Shown: positions 51,270 to 60,196, counted from the first letter of the stretch. The stretch is DNA of 64,000 nucleotides from Coprovicinus avistercoris (GCA_018714895.1 DVMQ01000011.1:1-64000); one strand, 5' to 3'. Numbers and translations: made by a program. The notes: a model not told the origin generated them from the letters alone.

Positions 51270-52118
51270 TTAGCTCACCGTAGCGATTGTGGCAGCGCCA
51301 AAGAATCCGCATGCAGATCCAATGAAAGCGATAACCAAGAGGATAAGCATCGCAACGATAGGGCTTACCTTCTTCCTGGCCATAAGCCACCAGCAGAAGA
51401 CGGTGAAGAGCAAGGAAAGCAAGCCAGGATAAATACCATTAAGTGTGTCCTGTAGAGCACCATTGGGCAGCTGAAGCGCAGTGGTTACCGATACCCACGT
51501 TGCATCCACTGCACCGATAACAATTGTACCGACCATAACAATTGCCTGACGAAGCGCCGTAGCGTTTGGTCCAACAAGCGCCTCAACAGCATCGCCACCA
51601 AGCTTATAGCCACGATAGTAGGCAAAGCGCATGCCGAAGAAAGCAAGGAGGTTCCAAACAGCGATATAGAAAATTGCGCCAAGCGGATTACCACCTTGGG
51701 AAAGACCCATGGCGATACCGAGCAAAATAGGAATAAGCGTACCAACAATAAGTGAATCGCCAATGCCGGCAAGAGGACCCATAAGGCCAGCACGAATACC
51801 GTTAATGGTGTCGTCGTCAACCGGCTCGCCATTTGCACGTGCCTCTTCAAGACCAACCGTAACACCGACAATCATGGTGCCAATCTGCGGCTCTGTATTG
51901 AAGAATGCTGAATATGTCTGAAGGGCCCTTGCCTGATCCTCTTTCTTATCATAGAGATCCTCAACAATTGGAAGCATTGAGACAAGGTAACCAAAAGTCT
52001 GCATGTGCTCCTGAGAGAAGCAGGTGAGGTTGCCGTAATACCAATTACGGAAAGACTTGCTCAAAGCTTTCTTGGAGACTCTGCGGCCGCCCTTTGCCTC
52101 GACGGTATTCTCAGCCAT
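51270..52118 (-). CDS. PTS mannose-family EIID component
   Basis: A 282-residue membrane protein, the second channel component specific to the mannose/sorbose family. Typical segments: SFRNWYYGNLTCFSQEHMQTFGYLVSMLPI, FNTEPQIGTMIVGVTVGLEE, GPLAGIGDSLIVGTLIPIL. The ATG at 52118 overlaps the EIIC stop by one base (TAATG). Confidence 0.94.
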   Translation of the reverse strand: MAENTVEAKGGRRVSKKALSKSFRNWYYGNLTCFSQEHMQTFGYLVSMLPIVEDLYDKKEDQARALQTYSAFFNTEPQIGTMIVGVTVGLEEARANGEPVDDDTINGIRAGLMGPLAGIGDSLIVGTLIPILLGIAMGLSQGGNPLGAIFYIAVWNLLAFFGMRFAYYRGYKLGGDAVEALVGPNATALRQAIVMVGTIVIGAVDATWVSVTTALQLPNGALQDTLNGIYPGLLSLLFTVFCWWLMARKKVSPIVAMLILLVIAFIGSACGFFGAATIATVS

Positions 52119-52996
52119 TAGATGTCCTCCTCTTCTTCATCGTCATCAATGGAAGCGGTCAGCGCAGCAGCTCCACCGCTGCTTACGCGATCAATCTTTG
52201 TCTTAAGCGTGGTGATCTCAAAGTTGATAAGTGCGAAGAAGCAAGCAATTGCGGAAGCAGCAATAAGGTTGCAGCCAAGCACTGCGGCGAGAGTAAAACC
52301 AAAGAAGAAAGAGAGCCAATCGGTAGGCTTATTGATAACTTGCTTCAGCAGGATAGCGATACCGACGCAAGGAAGCAGCGAACCAACAGTGAACAGAGTC
52401 TTCAGAGCCAGGCTGTCCATAGGCAGTGAGTTCAAGACGTCGGATACTGCTGAACCGCCAACTTTCACAATGAGCAGCGTTGGCAAGAAGGAGCAGATGA
52501 GGTGAGAAATCCAAGGCAGAACCATATCGACAAGATAAAGCTTGTGCGTATCGCCCTTTTCAAGCCATTTCCAACCCATGGACTGCCAAATCAGGTTGAG
52601 CGTAGCGGTGCCATAAAACAGGATTGCACCGAGTGTGCCGCAAGCTGCACCAAGAGTAGTTGCAGTGCCAATAGCAGCTGGACTGCTTGGATCAATAGCA
52701 AGTTCAGGATTGCTCTTAATTGCAATCATTGCCAGAGGAATACCAATGTAGCATGCTGCACGAACATCAGCAGAAACCGTGCCACCAGGGGTAACCAGTG
52801 CGATATAAACCACCTGAATAGCAGTACCGACAATAATGCCGAGTGTAATATCGCCCAAGATAATGCCGACCACCAAACCGGCAACGAGGGGTCGACCAAG
52901 GGTGTAGTTACCAATGGTTGTACCGCCCATACCTGGCATTGATGCCAGGCAGGCAAACACACCAAGCAGCGCCGCTTGGAACCAACTAATCTCCAT
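52118..52996 (-). CDS. PTS mannose-family EIIC component
   Basis: A 292-residue membrane channel of the mannose/fructose/sorbose PTS family (GRPLVAGLVVGIILGDITLGIIVGTAIQVVYIALVTPGGT). The C-terminus is acidic (DDDEEEEDI). It works with EIID to carry the sugar, with EIIA and EIIB donating phosphate. Sugar specificity cannot be read. Confidence 0.93.
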   Translation of the reverse strand: MEISWFQAALLGVFACLASMPGMGGTTIGNYTLGRPLVAGLVVGIILGDITLGIIVGTAIQVVYIALVTPGGTVSADVRAACYIGIPLAMIAIKSNPELAIDPSSPAAIGTATTLGAACGTLGAILFYGTATLNLIWQSMGWKWLEKGDTHKLYLVDMVLPWISHLICSFLPTLLIVKVGGSAVSDVLNSLPMDSLALKTLFTVGSLLPCVGIAILLKQVINKPTDWLSFFFGFTLAAVLGCNLIAASAIACFFALINFEITTLKTKIDRVSSGGAAALTASIDDDEEEEDI

Positions 52997-53080
52997 TACA
53001 AACCACCTTTCCCGTTCTTGTCGTTCTTTTCATCAATCGACTGAGAAATCAACGGGGATTTTCTGAGCCGACAGAAGAGC

Positions 53081-53578
53081 TTAGAAACCGAACTGACCGC
53101 GGAATTTGTCCCATGTGCCCGTCTCTTTGTCTGGAATAAGACGGAAGTCAACGGTGTAGCCCTTTTGAGAAATTGCCTCGAGCGCCTCGGCTTCTTCCTG
53201 CGTAATAGACTGGTTGTTGCCAATCTTGGTAGTACCGGGTCGGTCGTTGCAGGGGCCCACAATGACGGTCTTAACGTCATCAGGAACAAAGCCAAAATTC
53301 ACAAGGATCTCTGCCATATCCACGGGATTCTTTGTAATCAGGAAGTAGCGGGTGTTGCTATTACGGACAACATCTGCCTTTTCCTTAAAGTGATCCATCG
53401 TCCAGACAAACGTCTTCTTGTCTGGAGCGGCGCTTTTATAAGCACTTTTCAGTACCGGATTTGAAGCAGCAGCATCATTAACGGCAATAATGCCGTCACA
53501 GGGATATTCCAACGCCCATCGAGTTACGGTCTGACCGTGGATCATACGGTCGTCAATACGGACAAATGAAACTGACAT
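53081..53578 (-). CDS. PTS mannose-family EIIB component
   Basis: A 165-residue phosphocarrier. The phosphorylated histidine is His14 in DDRMIHGQT, near the N-terminus as usual. Separate from EIIA here. It lies 15 nt after the EIIA gene. Confidence 0.93.
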   Translation of the reverse strand: MSVSFVRIDDRMIHGQTVTRWALEYPCDGIIAVNDAAASNPVLKSAYKSAAPDKKTFVWTMDHFKEKADVVRNSNTRYFLITKNPVDMAEILVNFGFVPDDVKTVIVGPCNDRPGTTKIGNNQSITQEEAEALEAISQKGYTVDFRLIPDKETGTWDKFRGQFGF

Positions 53579-53593
53579 ACCTTCTCCTTGCTC

Positions 53594-54028
53594 TTAGAGG
53601 TCTTCTTCCTCGTCGTCATTGCTTTCGAGGTCGAGCTCAACGGCGTACATTGCAGCTTTTCCTTCCGAAAGCATTGATTCGCACAATGCATCCACGTCAT
53701 CTGTTTGAAGATCGAGAGCACAGGTGAGTGCCATCGGCACATTCATGCCGCCAAAGGCGCGTGTATTTGCCAAAAGACCATGAGCGGAGAGAGTAGCAAG
53801 CGCATTCGTGAGCGGCGAGCCGCCGATTAAATCGCCTAAGACAATTACTTCGTCATCTGGAGTAATAGGAGCAATAACGTCCTCAAGCTCAGCTGTGTAT
53901 TCTTCGGAGCTTTCTCCATCGCGCAAACTGCAGCTCAAAATGTCGTCATGCTTGCCTGCAAGCATATCGAGCACACTGTGTAGCCCAGGTGCGTACGTTC
54001 CATGGCTTACCAATAACAGATACCGCAT
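53594..54028 (-). CDS. PTS mannose-family EIIA component
   Basis: A 144-residue cytosolic phosphocarrier whose active histidine is His9 in LVSHGTYA; VLGDLIGGSPLTNALATL is the family core. GGGAAGGG precedes the ATG. First gene of EIIA-EIIB-EIIC-EIID-(small membrane protein)-phosphatase. The C-terminus is acidic. Confidence 0.93.
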   Translation of the reverse strand: MRYLLLVSHGTYAPGLHSVLDMLAGKHDDILSCSLRDGESSEEYTAELEDVIAPITPDDEVIVLGDLIGGSPLTNALATLSAHGLLANTRAFGGMNVPMALTCALDLQTDDVDALCESMLSEGKAAMYAVELDLESNDDEEEDL

Positions 54029-54379
54029 CCATCTTCCCTTCCCGCCATTGCAATGGCTTTATTTCAGGGCTCTCGCTGATGGATTTGATTGTCATCATTA
54101 ACTATTGTTATGTGAATGAAACTATTGCCACTGGTAACTATCTATCGGTTAACGGTAGCAATTATCTAAATTGGCCTATTTTACCTGCGGACTTGATATT
54201 GCTTCTTTTTTTAGATAAGCTCCCACGCTTTATTGCGTAAGGGATACGTAAGACTTTGCAGTTGTTGGGGCTGACTTGTTTTTATCTACAAATAATGAAA
54301 AGAAAGGCGCGTCTCTGTAGCAAAAGACCATACGCGTCTCACACATAGTGACAACTAAAAATTTGAAGGTGGGATAGCA
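54029..54379. other. Divergent control region between the mannose PTS operon and a small membrane protein gene
   Basis: A 351-bp gap without genes, A/T-rich. It contains the octamer AACTATTG twice, exactly 20 bp apart (54100 and 54120), and a related AACTATCT at 54136, i.e. about 70-110 bp upstream of the EIIA start. These are operator candidates. Near 54325-54360 there is a partly paired GC-rich segment (GGCGCGTCT/AGAC...ACGCGTC) before the plus-strand gene. No sigma-54 type -24/-12 promoter was recognised. Confidence 0.5.
54100..54143. promoter_or_regulatory. Direct repeats upstream of the mannose PTS operon
   Basis: AACTATTG occurs at 54100-54107 and 54120-54127 with a 20-bp period, and AACTATCT follows at 54136-54143. 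On the minus strand this reads CAATAGTT twice before the EIIA gene. It is likely a regulator binding site; the regulator is unknown. Confidence 0.4.
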
Positions 54380-54796
54380 ATGAGCGAATTCAAAGACGTA
54401 CTAACCTCATCCCCTAACCCCTTACCTTCTCACAGCTCTCTCTTTTCATTCCAGAACTCACCAAAGAACGCTGCTCTGCGAAAAAAGGTTTGGGTTATTG
54501 GTGGCATTGCGGTTGTTGTAACAACAATAGCTGGAATCGTTGTATCTGAATTCGTTCCACAAGAAATTGTGTCAGATGCGATATGCGCACTTACCTGTGG
54601 CTTATCACTTACCATCATTGGCTGCTTGCTTGCAGCAAGCATCGTGAGCGGCAGCTGGTCGGTGAGTCACGAATGCTACGGAAGCCGCAATGCAGGTTTT
54701 GGCCTTGGCGGTGCCGCTACCGTATGTGTTGTCTTGCTCGTCCTTGGCATATCAGGACTAAGCTTTGGCCTCACACAGCTATTCACGCTTCTCTGA
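54380..54796 (+). CDS. Small membrane protein, function unknown
   Basis: A 138-residue protein with a polar Ser/Pro-rich N-terminal tail of about 35 residues and three hydrophobic spans (VWVIGGIAVVVTTIAGIVV, AICALTCGLSLTIIGCLLAA, AATVCVVLLVLGISGLSFGL). GAAGGTGGG lies before the ATG at 54380 and its end is followed by a terminator. No family was recognised. It is alone on the plus strand between a PTS operon and an ABC exporter operon, both on the minus strand. Confidence 0.65.
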   Translation: MSEFKDVLTSSPNPLPSHSSLFSFQNSPKNAALRKKVWVIGGIAVVVTTIAGIVVSEFVPQEIVSDAICALTCGLSLTIIGCLLAASIVSGSWSVSHECYGSRNAGFGLGGAATVCVVLLVLGISGLSFGLTQLFTLL

Positions 54797-54800
54797 GTCA

Positions 54801-54833
54801 AAAAAATGGACCAGCAAAAGCGCTGGTCCATTT
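54801..54833 (-). terminator. Convergent terminator before the ABC exporter operon end
   Basis: AAATGGACCAGC / GCTGGTCCATTT (12 bp, 6-nt loop). On the minus strand it ends with a run of seven T residues, so it terminates the ABC exporter operon, and it may also serve the plus-strand gene. Confidence 0.9.
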
Positions 54834-54846
54834 AGAACATTGTTCA

Positions 54847-56703
54847 TTAAGCAAACTGACTTGCATAGAGTTCTGCGTATGCTCCACCGCGAGCAAGCAG
54901 CTCTTCGTGGGTTCCCTGCTCAATAATAGTTCCGTGATCCATGACCAAAATAAGATCGGCATCCACAATCGTTGAGAGTCGGTGAGCAATGACAAAACTC
55001 GTACGATTCTCCATGATGGCTTCCATAGCACGAACAATAGCCTGCTCGGTGCGCGTATCCACGCTAGAGGTTGCCTCATCAAGAATGAGAATAGCCGGGT
55101 CACAGAGCATAGCGCGAGCAATGGTAAGCAGTTGGCGCTGGCCTTGACTTACGCTATCGGCATCCTCAAGCAGCATAGTGTCATAGCCCTTGGGCAAAGT
55201 ACGAACAAAGAAGTCAACACGTGCTGCTTTTGCCGCAGCCTCAACTTCTTCTCGTGTCGCATCAGGCTTGCCGTACGCAATATTTTCTGCAATCGTTCCT
55301 TCGAAGAGCCATGCATCCTGAAGGACCATACCAAACTGCCTGCGCAGATTTGCTCTTGTAAGTGCATGGGTGTCTACGCCATCCAGTGTAATTCGCCCAC
55401 CATCCACTTCATAGAAACGCATGAGAAGATTGATGAGTGTCGTCTTTCCTGCACCTGTCGCGCCAACAATAGCAATCTTTTGACCAGGCTTTGCCTCAAG
55501 CGAAACATCATGCATAAGAATGCGATCGGGATCGTAGCCAAAACGCACATGCTCAAATTTGATAAGCCCCTCAACAGATTCTGGCAGCTTTGCCGGCTGA
55601 GCTGGATCAGGCTCAATTTCTTCTTCATCAAGCAGAACGAATACGCGCTCTGCGCCCGCAAGAGCACCCTGCAGCATATTCACCGTAAGGGAAAGCTGTG
55701 TTAATGGCTCGGATGCTTTGTTCATGTACTGGAAGAATGCCTGAAACACACCGACGGTAAGCTGTCCGGTCATGAGCATACCGCCTGCAATAAGACCGAT
55801 CACTACCTGTGCAATACGACCAATAAAACGGATCGCAGGACCTACTGCATTGGTGAGAAAATCAGCAATGCAGCTCGAATCAGACAATTCTCGCGAAAGC
55901 TTTGCCATCTGCTCTTCGCTTGCCTCATCGCGACCAAAAGCCTTAATAACAGCACGGCCACTATAAGCTTCCTCAACAAAGCCGGTAAGAGCACCCTGGT
56001 CTGCTTGGCGCTTGGTTGCCACGCGCAGGGTTAACCCAGCAAAATACTTTGTAAGCAGCGCACTAATGCTCATGAAGGCAATAAAAATGAGTGAGAGCAT
56101 GAGGTTGTAGCGCAGCATCATAATAACCGAGCCAACAACAGAACCAGCAGCAATGAGCAGCTGCAGAACACCGCGCTGCAGAACCTCAGACACCTTGTCG
56201 AGGTCGTTGGTAACACGGCTAATGGTGTCTCCAGGCTGATGCCGGTCGTAGTAGGAAAGCGGCAGACGCGAAAGCTTCTCGGCAATCTGACGTCGCAATG
56301 ATAGATTGAGACGTTCGGCAAAACTTGCCATTACGAGTGTTTGGATAGAGTAGAAAATCCAAATCATCGTCCAAATACCAAAGAAGATCAGGATTTGGAT
56401 ACCGCCGTTTTCAAACGAAACGGTAAATTGCTCGCCTGCTGCGTGAGCAGCCTGAATTTTTGCCCAAAACTCATCGATAACATGGCCGCTATAAATGGGC
56501 GGAATAAGGTTGGTGATGACGTAGAAGATTGTGCTGATAATAGCCACAACGATACGCCAGCGCTCACCCTTCGCAGCTTCCCAAAGTCGACGGGCTGTTT
56601 TCCAGGCGTTCTGCGGTATTTCCGCCTCTTCCGGATCGATATTGGTAACGCGTCGAAGCGTGCTTTGCTTCTTGAGTTTCTTCTTATCCTGCTCGTTATG
56701 CAT
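54847..56703 (-). CDS. ABC exporter, second half-transporter (multidrug type)
   Basis: A 618-residue fused permease-ATPase: six membrane spans, then Walker A VGATGAGKTT, signature VSQGQRQLLTIARAML, Walker B AILILDEATSSVD and the H-loop VIAHRLST. The consensus signature LSGGQ is replaced here by VSQGQ. It pairs with the next gene upstream, which it overlaps by 8 nt, so a heterodimeric exporter is expected. The ATG at 56703 has AAGGGAG upstream. Substrate unknown; multidrug or peptide export is the usual role. Confidence 0.92.
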   Translation of the reverse strand: MHNEQDKKKLKKQSTLRRVTNIDPEEAEIPQNAWKTARRLWEAAKGERWRIVVAIISTIFYVITNLIPPIYSGHVIDEFWAKIQAAHAAGEQFTVSFENGGIQILIFFGIWTMIWIFYSIQTLVMASFAERLNLSLRRQIAEKLSRLPLSYYDRHQPGDTISRVTNDLDKVSEVLQRGVLQLLIAAGSVVGSVIMMLRYNLMLSLIFIAFMSISALLTKYFAGLTLRVATKRQADQGALTGFVEEAYSGRAVIKAFGRDEASEEQMAKLSRELSDSSCIADFLTNAVGPAIRFIGRIAQVVIGLIAGGMLMTGQLTVGVFQAFFQYMNKASEPLTQLSLTVNMLQGALAGAERVFVLLDEEEIEPDPAQPAKLPESVEGLIKFEHVRFGYDPDRILMHDVSLEAKPGQKIAIVGATGAGKTTLINLLMRFYEVDGGRITLDGVDTHALTRANLRRQFGMVLQDAWLFEGTIAENIAYGKPDATREEVEAAAKAARVDFFVRTLPKGYDTMLLEDADSVSQGQRQLLTIARAMLCDPAILILDEATSSVDTRTEQAIVRAMEAIMENRTSFVIAHRLSTIVDADLILVMDHGTIIEQGTHEELLARGGAYAELYASQFA

Positions 56704-58540
56704 GGGCGTCTCCCTTCTTTGCTTGGGAGTCTGCAATTGCCCGATACACAGGGCATGTTTCCATGAGCTCGTCGTGTTTACCCAAACCCACTATGGATCC
56801 ATCCTTCAGTACCACGATTTGATCGGCATCATGAATAGTGCTCACACGCTGAGCAATAATGAGCGTCGCTGCATTCTTCAGCTCAGGCGAAAGAGCTCGA
56901 CGGAGCGCCGCGTCGGTTTTGAAATCCAACGCTGAGAAGGAATCATCAAAGACATACAGATCTGTATTGCGGACAAGTGCGCGGGCAATTGCCAGTCTTT
57001 GTCGTTGGCCTCCTGAAAAATTGGTGCCGCCCTGAGCGACCCTTGACGCAATACCGTCAGGGAGTTCACGAACAAATCCTGCCTGAGCAATATCGAGCGC
57101 ATGTAACAGCCGATCGGTGCTTGCCTGCTCATCACCATCGCGAAGGTTCGACTCGATTGTGCCGCTAAAGAGCCAAGCTTTCTGAGGGACATAGGCAATA
57201 TGTGCACGAAGATCCTCCTGTGCAACATCGCGCACGTCAGTTCCTAAGAATCGCAGCGCACCATGGGTAACCTCATGAAAACGCAAAAGCATCTTTGCGA
57301 TGGTCGACTTGCCCGAACCGGTATTTCCGATAATGGCAGTTACCTGGCCACGTCTAATTGAAAAGGTCAGATCGTGGAGGGTGTCTTCGTCGGCGTCATC
57401 AAAGCAGAAGCTTACATGGTCAAAGGCAACAACTTCCTCGCCTGGCTCTCCAGTTCCATCGGTCAGCTCGACTGGATCATCTGGGTCTTCAATTGAAGGC
57501 TCAAGACCTATGACCTGTCCCACGCGTGCGAGGCATGCCAATGCCCTTGGAATAGAAAGCATGGCAAACTGAGCCATCATGAGGAAGAACATGATGAGCA
57601 TGGCATATTCAACGATTGCCGAGATAGAACCAATCTGCATAGCCCAGGCGCCCACACGATCAATGCCGACCCAGATGAGCAAAGCCTCGACAGCATTCAT
57701 CAGGAAGAACGAAAGGCTGTCGGTAACGGCAAATACCATGTTTACCTTAATGGCATTGTTGGCATAGTCGGTAAATGTTTCATCGAGGCGCTTACGCTCG
57801 TATTTTTCTTTACCAAAAGCCCGAATAACGCGCACGCCCGTTAAGTTCTCACGCACGCGCACATTCATACGGTCGATAAACCCTTGAAGGCGCGTAAAAA
57901 TAGGAGCCGAAATAATAACGCCAACTACGCACACCGCAAGCGTTGCAAACGTAACCACAAGCAACACTTGACCCATAAAGACGTCAATCGAGAATGCCAG
58001 TGCAACTGAAATGGCACACATGATAGGCACAGGCAAAATCATGAGAATGGCCATCACCAGTGACTGCTGAATTACATTGATGTCAGAGTTGGTTCGCGTG
58101 ATCATCGAGCCGGTACCAAAGCGCTCAAAATCGGATCCCGAAAAATCAAGCGACGCCTCATAAACTGAAGTACGAATATCAAACGCCACATTTGCGGCAA
58201 GACGCGTTGCAAGGTAGGTGCTGATAACCGCGCCACCACTGCCAAGGATGGAGGCTCCGAGCATGCCAGCGGCATTTGGCAGCAGATCTGTCAAATGGCT
58301 CGCATTTACCGCAGTATTGATAAGAGCAGAAAGCTCAGTAGGAACCAGCAGCATGCCCGTCATATCACATACCACCGCAACAAGTGTGGCAAGTGCAAGC
58401 TTCTTATGATTACCCAAAAAGCCAACTAAGACCTTTAGGGCACTGCGACGACTATAGTCACGCTTTTTCCTTCTGCGCTTCTGGTTAGATGCGAGAGATG
58501 CTTCATTTGAACGTATCTTTTCGGCTTGCTGATCTTGCAT
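56696..58540 (-). CDS. ABC exporter, first half-transporter (multidrug type)
   Basis: A 614-residue fused permease-ATPase with a basic N-terminal tail (QKRRRKKRDYSRR), six spans, Walker A IGNTGSGKST, signature FSGGQRQRLAIARAL, and Walker B DLYVFDDSFSALD. Where the partner has the catalytic Glu (LDEATS), this subunit has Asp (FDDSFS), so its own ATP site is probably degenerate, as in many heterodimeric exporters. The ATG overlaps the MarR stop as TGATG and has GGAGG upstream. Confidence 0.92.
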   Translation of the reverse strand: MQDQQAEKIRSNEASLASNQKRRRKKRDYSRRSALKVLVGFLGNHKKLALATLVAVVCDMTGMLLVPTELSALINTAVNASHLTDLLPNAAGMLGASILGSGGAVISTYLATRLAANVAFDIRTSVYEASLDFSGSDFERFGTGSMITRTNSDINVIQQSLVMAILMILPVPIMCAISVALAFSIDVFMGQVLLVVTFATLAVCVVGVIISAPIFTRLQGFIDRMNVRVRENLTGVRVIRAFGKEKYERKRLDETFTDYANNAIKVNMVFAVTDSLSFFLMNAVEALLIWVGIDRVGAWAMQIGSISAIVEYAMLIMFFLMMAQFAMLSIPRALACLARVGQVIGLEPSIEDPDDPVELTDGTGEPGEEVVAFDHVSFCFDDADEDTLHDLTFSIRRGQVTAIIGNTGSGKSTIAKMLLRFHEVTHGALRFLGTDVRDVAQEDLRAHIAYVPQKAWLFSGTIESNLRDGDEQASTDRLLHALDIAQAGFVRELPDGIASRVAQGGTNFSGGQRQRLAIARALVRNTDLYVFDDSFSALDFKTDAALRRALSPELKNAATLIIAQRVSTIHDADQIVVLKDGSIVGLGKHDELMETCPVYRAIADSQAKKGDAHA

Positions 58541-59133
58541 CAGCACCCTCCTTCCTTAGTAACATCGTGGGAATTGTCCAACGTAAGTTCATCGTCTTCG
58601 ACGCACTCTTCCTCAGCATTTTCGTCATCGTGCGCATCGGTAAAGCAGCCCAGCTCAACACGGATTGCATCGGAATAGCGGTGCAGCAGGCGAAGGAGCT
58701 CGTCTTGTTCTTGAGGAGAGAGCGTCTGAAACGCCCGCTCCTCTGCCTGCATAGCGGGAACAATATGTCGCTCAGAAAACGCTCGCCCCGCCGGTGTGAG
58801 TGAAGCAACCTTGCGTTTTCGACTTCCCTCAACATAGGAAAGTTCCACTAACCCGCGATCCACCAAAGAGCTCACCGAAGAACTTACCGTCTGACGTGCA
58901 TATGACCATCGGGTATAGAGCTCCTGCAGAGGGGCTGTTCCCCCCGATTCTTCAATTGCCGATAAGATCCAGTAGGCTCTATCTGAAATGCCGCACCCAC
59001 GGGCTACCTCGTGATAGAGCTTATCCATCGCTTTATCTAATCGATCCCATTCGAGCGAACTTGCCACCCAGCCAGCATCGTGCCGCGCAGCAGCAATACC
59101 AGATCGCCCGTCTGGCAATGCTTCGTACGACAT
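58540..59133 (-). CDS. MarR family transcriptional regulator of the ABC exporter operon
   Basis: A 197-residue winged-helix regulator: WILSAIEESGGTAPLQELYTRWSYARQTVSSSVSSLVDRGLVELSYVEGSRKRKVASLTPAGRAF. The last 30 residues are very acidic. The ATG at 59133 has GGAGGG upstream. First gene of the operon, overlapping the first exporter gene by one base. It probably represses the operon and itself through CGAGTTCG sites in its promoter, and is released by an exported compound. Confidence 0.9.
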   Translation of the reverse strand: MSYEALPDGRSGIAAARHDAGWVASSLEWDRLDKAMDKLYHEVARGCGISDRAYWILSAIEESGGTAPLQELYTRWSYARQTVSSSVSSLVDRGLVELSYVEGSRKRKVASLTPAGRAFSERHIVPAMQAEERAFQTLSPQEQDELLRLLHRYSDAIRVELGCFTDAHDDENAEEECVEDDELTLDNSHDVTKEGGC

Positions 59134-59151
59134 GCACCCTCCGATATTGTC

Positions 59152-59199
59152 CGAGTTCGTACCTAACGAGAGATTACGACGAGTTCGGACATAATGCAA
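59152..59199 (-). promoter_or_regulatory. MarR operon promoter with two operator copies
   Basis: On the minus strand TTGCAT (59199-59194), a 17-bp spacer and TAATCT (59176-59171) form a candidate promoter. CGAGTTCG occurs in the spacer (59180-59187) and again just downstream (59152-59159); with flanks it reads GTCCGA...TCGGAC, an inverted arrangement over 42 bp. The position fits autoregulation by the MarR protein. Confidence 0.55.
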
Positions 59200-59447
59200 T
59201 AACTTATTTTCTATCAATCAGTTGAATAAAGCCCTCGTTACAGCGGCTTTTCTCAGCTATGAGAACAGTGAATTTAGAAGCTCTGTAGAGGCGTTCTTTT
59301 CCGAAATATTCCTCATGCAAATCGTTTTTTATTTATCTGCGAAGTGACTCAAAAATATCCATTGGAAATGTATTTTATTGGCTCTTATAGGTTGAATTAT
59401 TCAATATATCCGCTGACGTAAACGCAGAGTTCTTTCACCCAGATATC

Positions 59448-59476
59448 CTTGACATCTGTTCAGTCGTTCATATAAT
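59448..59476 (+). promoter_or_regulatory. Consensus sigma-70 promoter of the metal-resistance operon
   Basis: TTGACA (59448-59453), a 17-bp spacer and TATAAT (59471-59476) are a perfect match to the vegetative consensus. Transcription would start near 59483, directly before the ArsR-type operator, so a repressor there would block a very strong promoter. Confidence 0.9.
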
Positions 59477-59490
59477 CAGAAGTAAGCAGA

Positions 59491-59512
59491 CATATGAATA
59501 ATTGTTCATATG
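59491..59512. promoter_or_regulatory. ArsR/SmtB-type operator 1
   Basis: CATATGAA and TTCATATG (8-bp perfect arms, 6-bp spacer) form a palindrome with the TGAA...TTCA core typical of SmtB/CadC family operators. It lies between the promoter and the ArsR-type gene and shares 16 of 20 positions with operator 2 before the ATPase gene. Confidence 0.85.
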
Positions 59513-59533
59513 TTCTGAAAGGAGATTTTACTT

Positions 59534-59896
59534 ATGAACTCACAATCAGACACTGAGCAAACAGCTGCCGCTATGTCTCTTCCTCTCAATCCGGACGCCC
59601 AGTCGATGGATATGCCCGATGAAGAGCTGCTCTACGATCTTGCCGATCTTTTTAAGGTCTTCTCAGATACCACACGCATCAAGATTCTCTTTGCCCTCAT
59701 GGGAAATGAACTTTGCGTTGCCGATATTGCTGAGAAAACCGGCAACACCCAAAGTGCCGTCTCCCATCAACTCCGTACCCTCAAGCAGGCACATCTCGTT
59801 CGCTTCACACGAGATGGCAGAAATATTGTGTACTCACTTGCCGACGATCATGTCTATACCATGCTCAACCAGGGCTTGAACCATATTTGTGAATAG
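59534..59896 (+). CDS. ArsR/SmtB family metal-sensing repressor
   Basis: A 120-residue winged-helix repressor. ELCVADIAEKTGNTQSAVSHQLRTLKQAHLVRFTRDGRNIVYSL is the SmtB/CadC DNA-binding region, where the ELCV Cys belongs to the alpha3 metal site. The C-terminal helix DDHVYTMLNQGLNHICE carries the Asp, His, His and Glu positions of the alpha5 site. This points to a Zn/Cd/Pb-type sensor rather than arsenic. The extra N-terminal 30 residues are polar. First gene of the operon; AAAGGAG precedes it. Confidence 0.92.
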   Translation: MNSQSDTEQTAAAMSLPLNPDAQSMDMPDEELLYDLADLFKVFSDTTRIKILFALMGNELCVADIAEKTGNTQSAVSHQLRTLKQAHLVRFTRDGRNIVYSLADDHVYTMLNQGLNHICE

Positions 59897-59936
59897 CGGC
59901 TTAAGAAGCCTCAGATTACTCGAGAAGGGACTCAAC

Positions 59937-60155
59937 ATGCGCAAGTCATTCAAACTCGACGAGATCGACTGCGCCAACTGCGCCAATAAACTCCAAGATG
60001 CACTCGCAAAACTGGATGGCGTAGATTCTGCTTCTGTCAACTTCCTCACACAAAAGCTCACGCTTTCCGCTGCCGATGATCGCTTTAACGAGGTGTTTGA
60101 GCGTGTTGTCAAACTCGCCTCTGAAATAGAGCCCGACTGCGAGATTATTCGCTAA
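59937..60155 (+). CDS. Free heavy-metal-associated (HMA) domain protein
   Basis: A 72-residue metallochaperone-like protein: the HMA motif is DEIDCANCANKLQDAL, i.e. DCxxC in place of the usual MxCxxC, with an acidic site typical of Zn/Cd-binding HMA domains. The ATG at 59937 has AAGGGA 7 nt upstream. It is encoded between the sensor and the ATPase; the ATPase lacks its own N-terminal HMA, so this free domain probably delivers metal to it. Confidence 0.9.
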   Translation: MRKSFKLDEIDCANCANKLQDALAKLDGVDSASVNFLTQKLTLSAADDRFNEVFERVVKLASEIEPDCEIIR

Positions 60156-60161
60156 AACGAG

Positions 60162-60184
60162 AAAGGCCGCGCCCCGCGGCTTTT
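60162..60184 (+). terminator. Terminator after the HMA gene
   Basis: GCCGCG / CGCGGC (6 bp, 3-nt loop) flanked by AAA(G) and TTTT. It ends the sensor-HMA transcript before the ATPase gene, so the ATPase may be partly under its own operator and promoter. Confidence 0.75.
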
Positions 60185-60196
60185 CTTACCCATAAT

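Larger units (their letters stand above)
59134..59533. other. Divergent control region between the MarR-ABC operon and the metal-resistance operon
   Basis: A 400-bp gap without a credible gene. The left part holds the MarR promoter with its CGAGTTCG repeats. The middle (59230-59440) is A/T-rich with no structure I can name. The right part holds a consensus sigma-70 promoter and the metal operator described separately. Confidence 0.6.
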
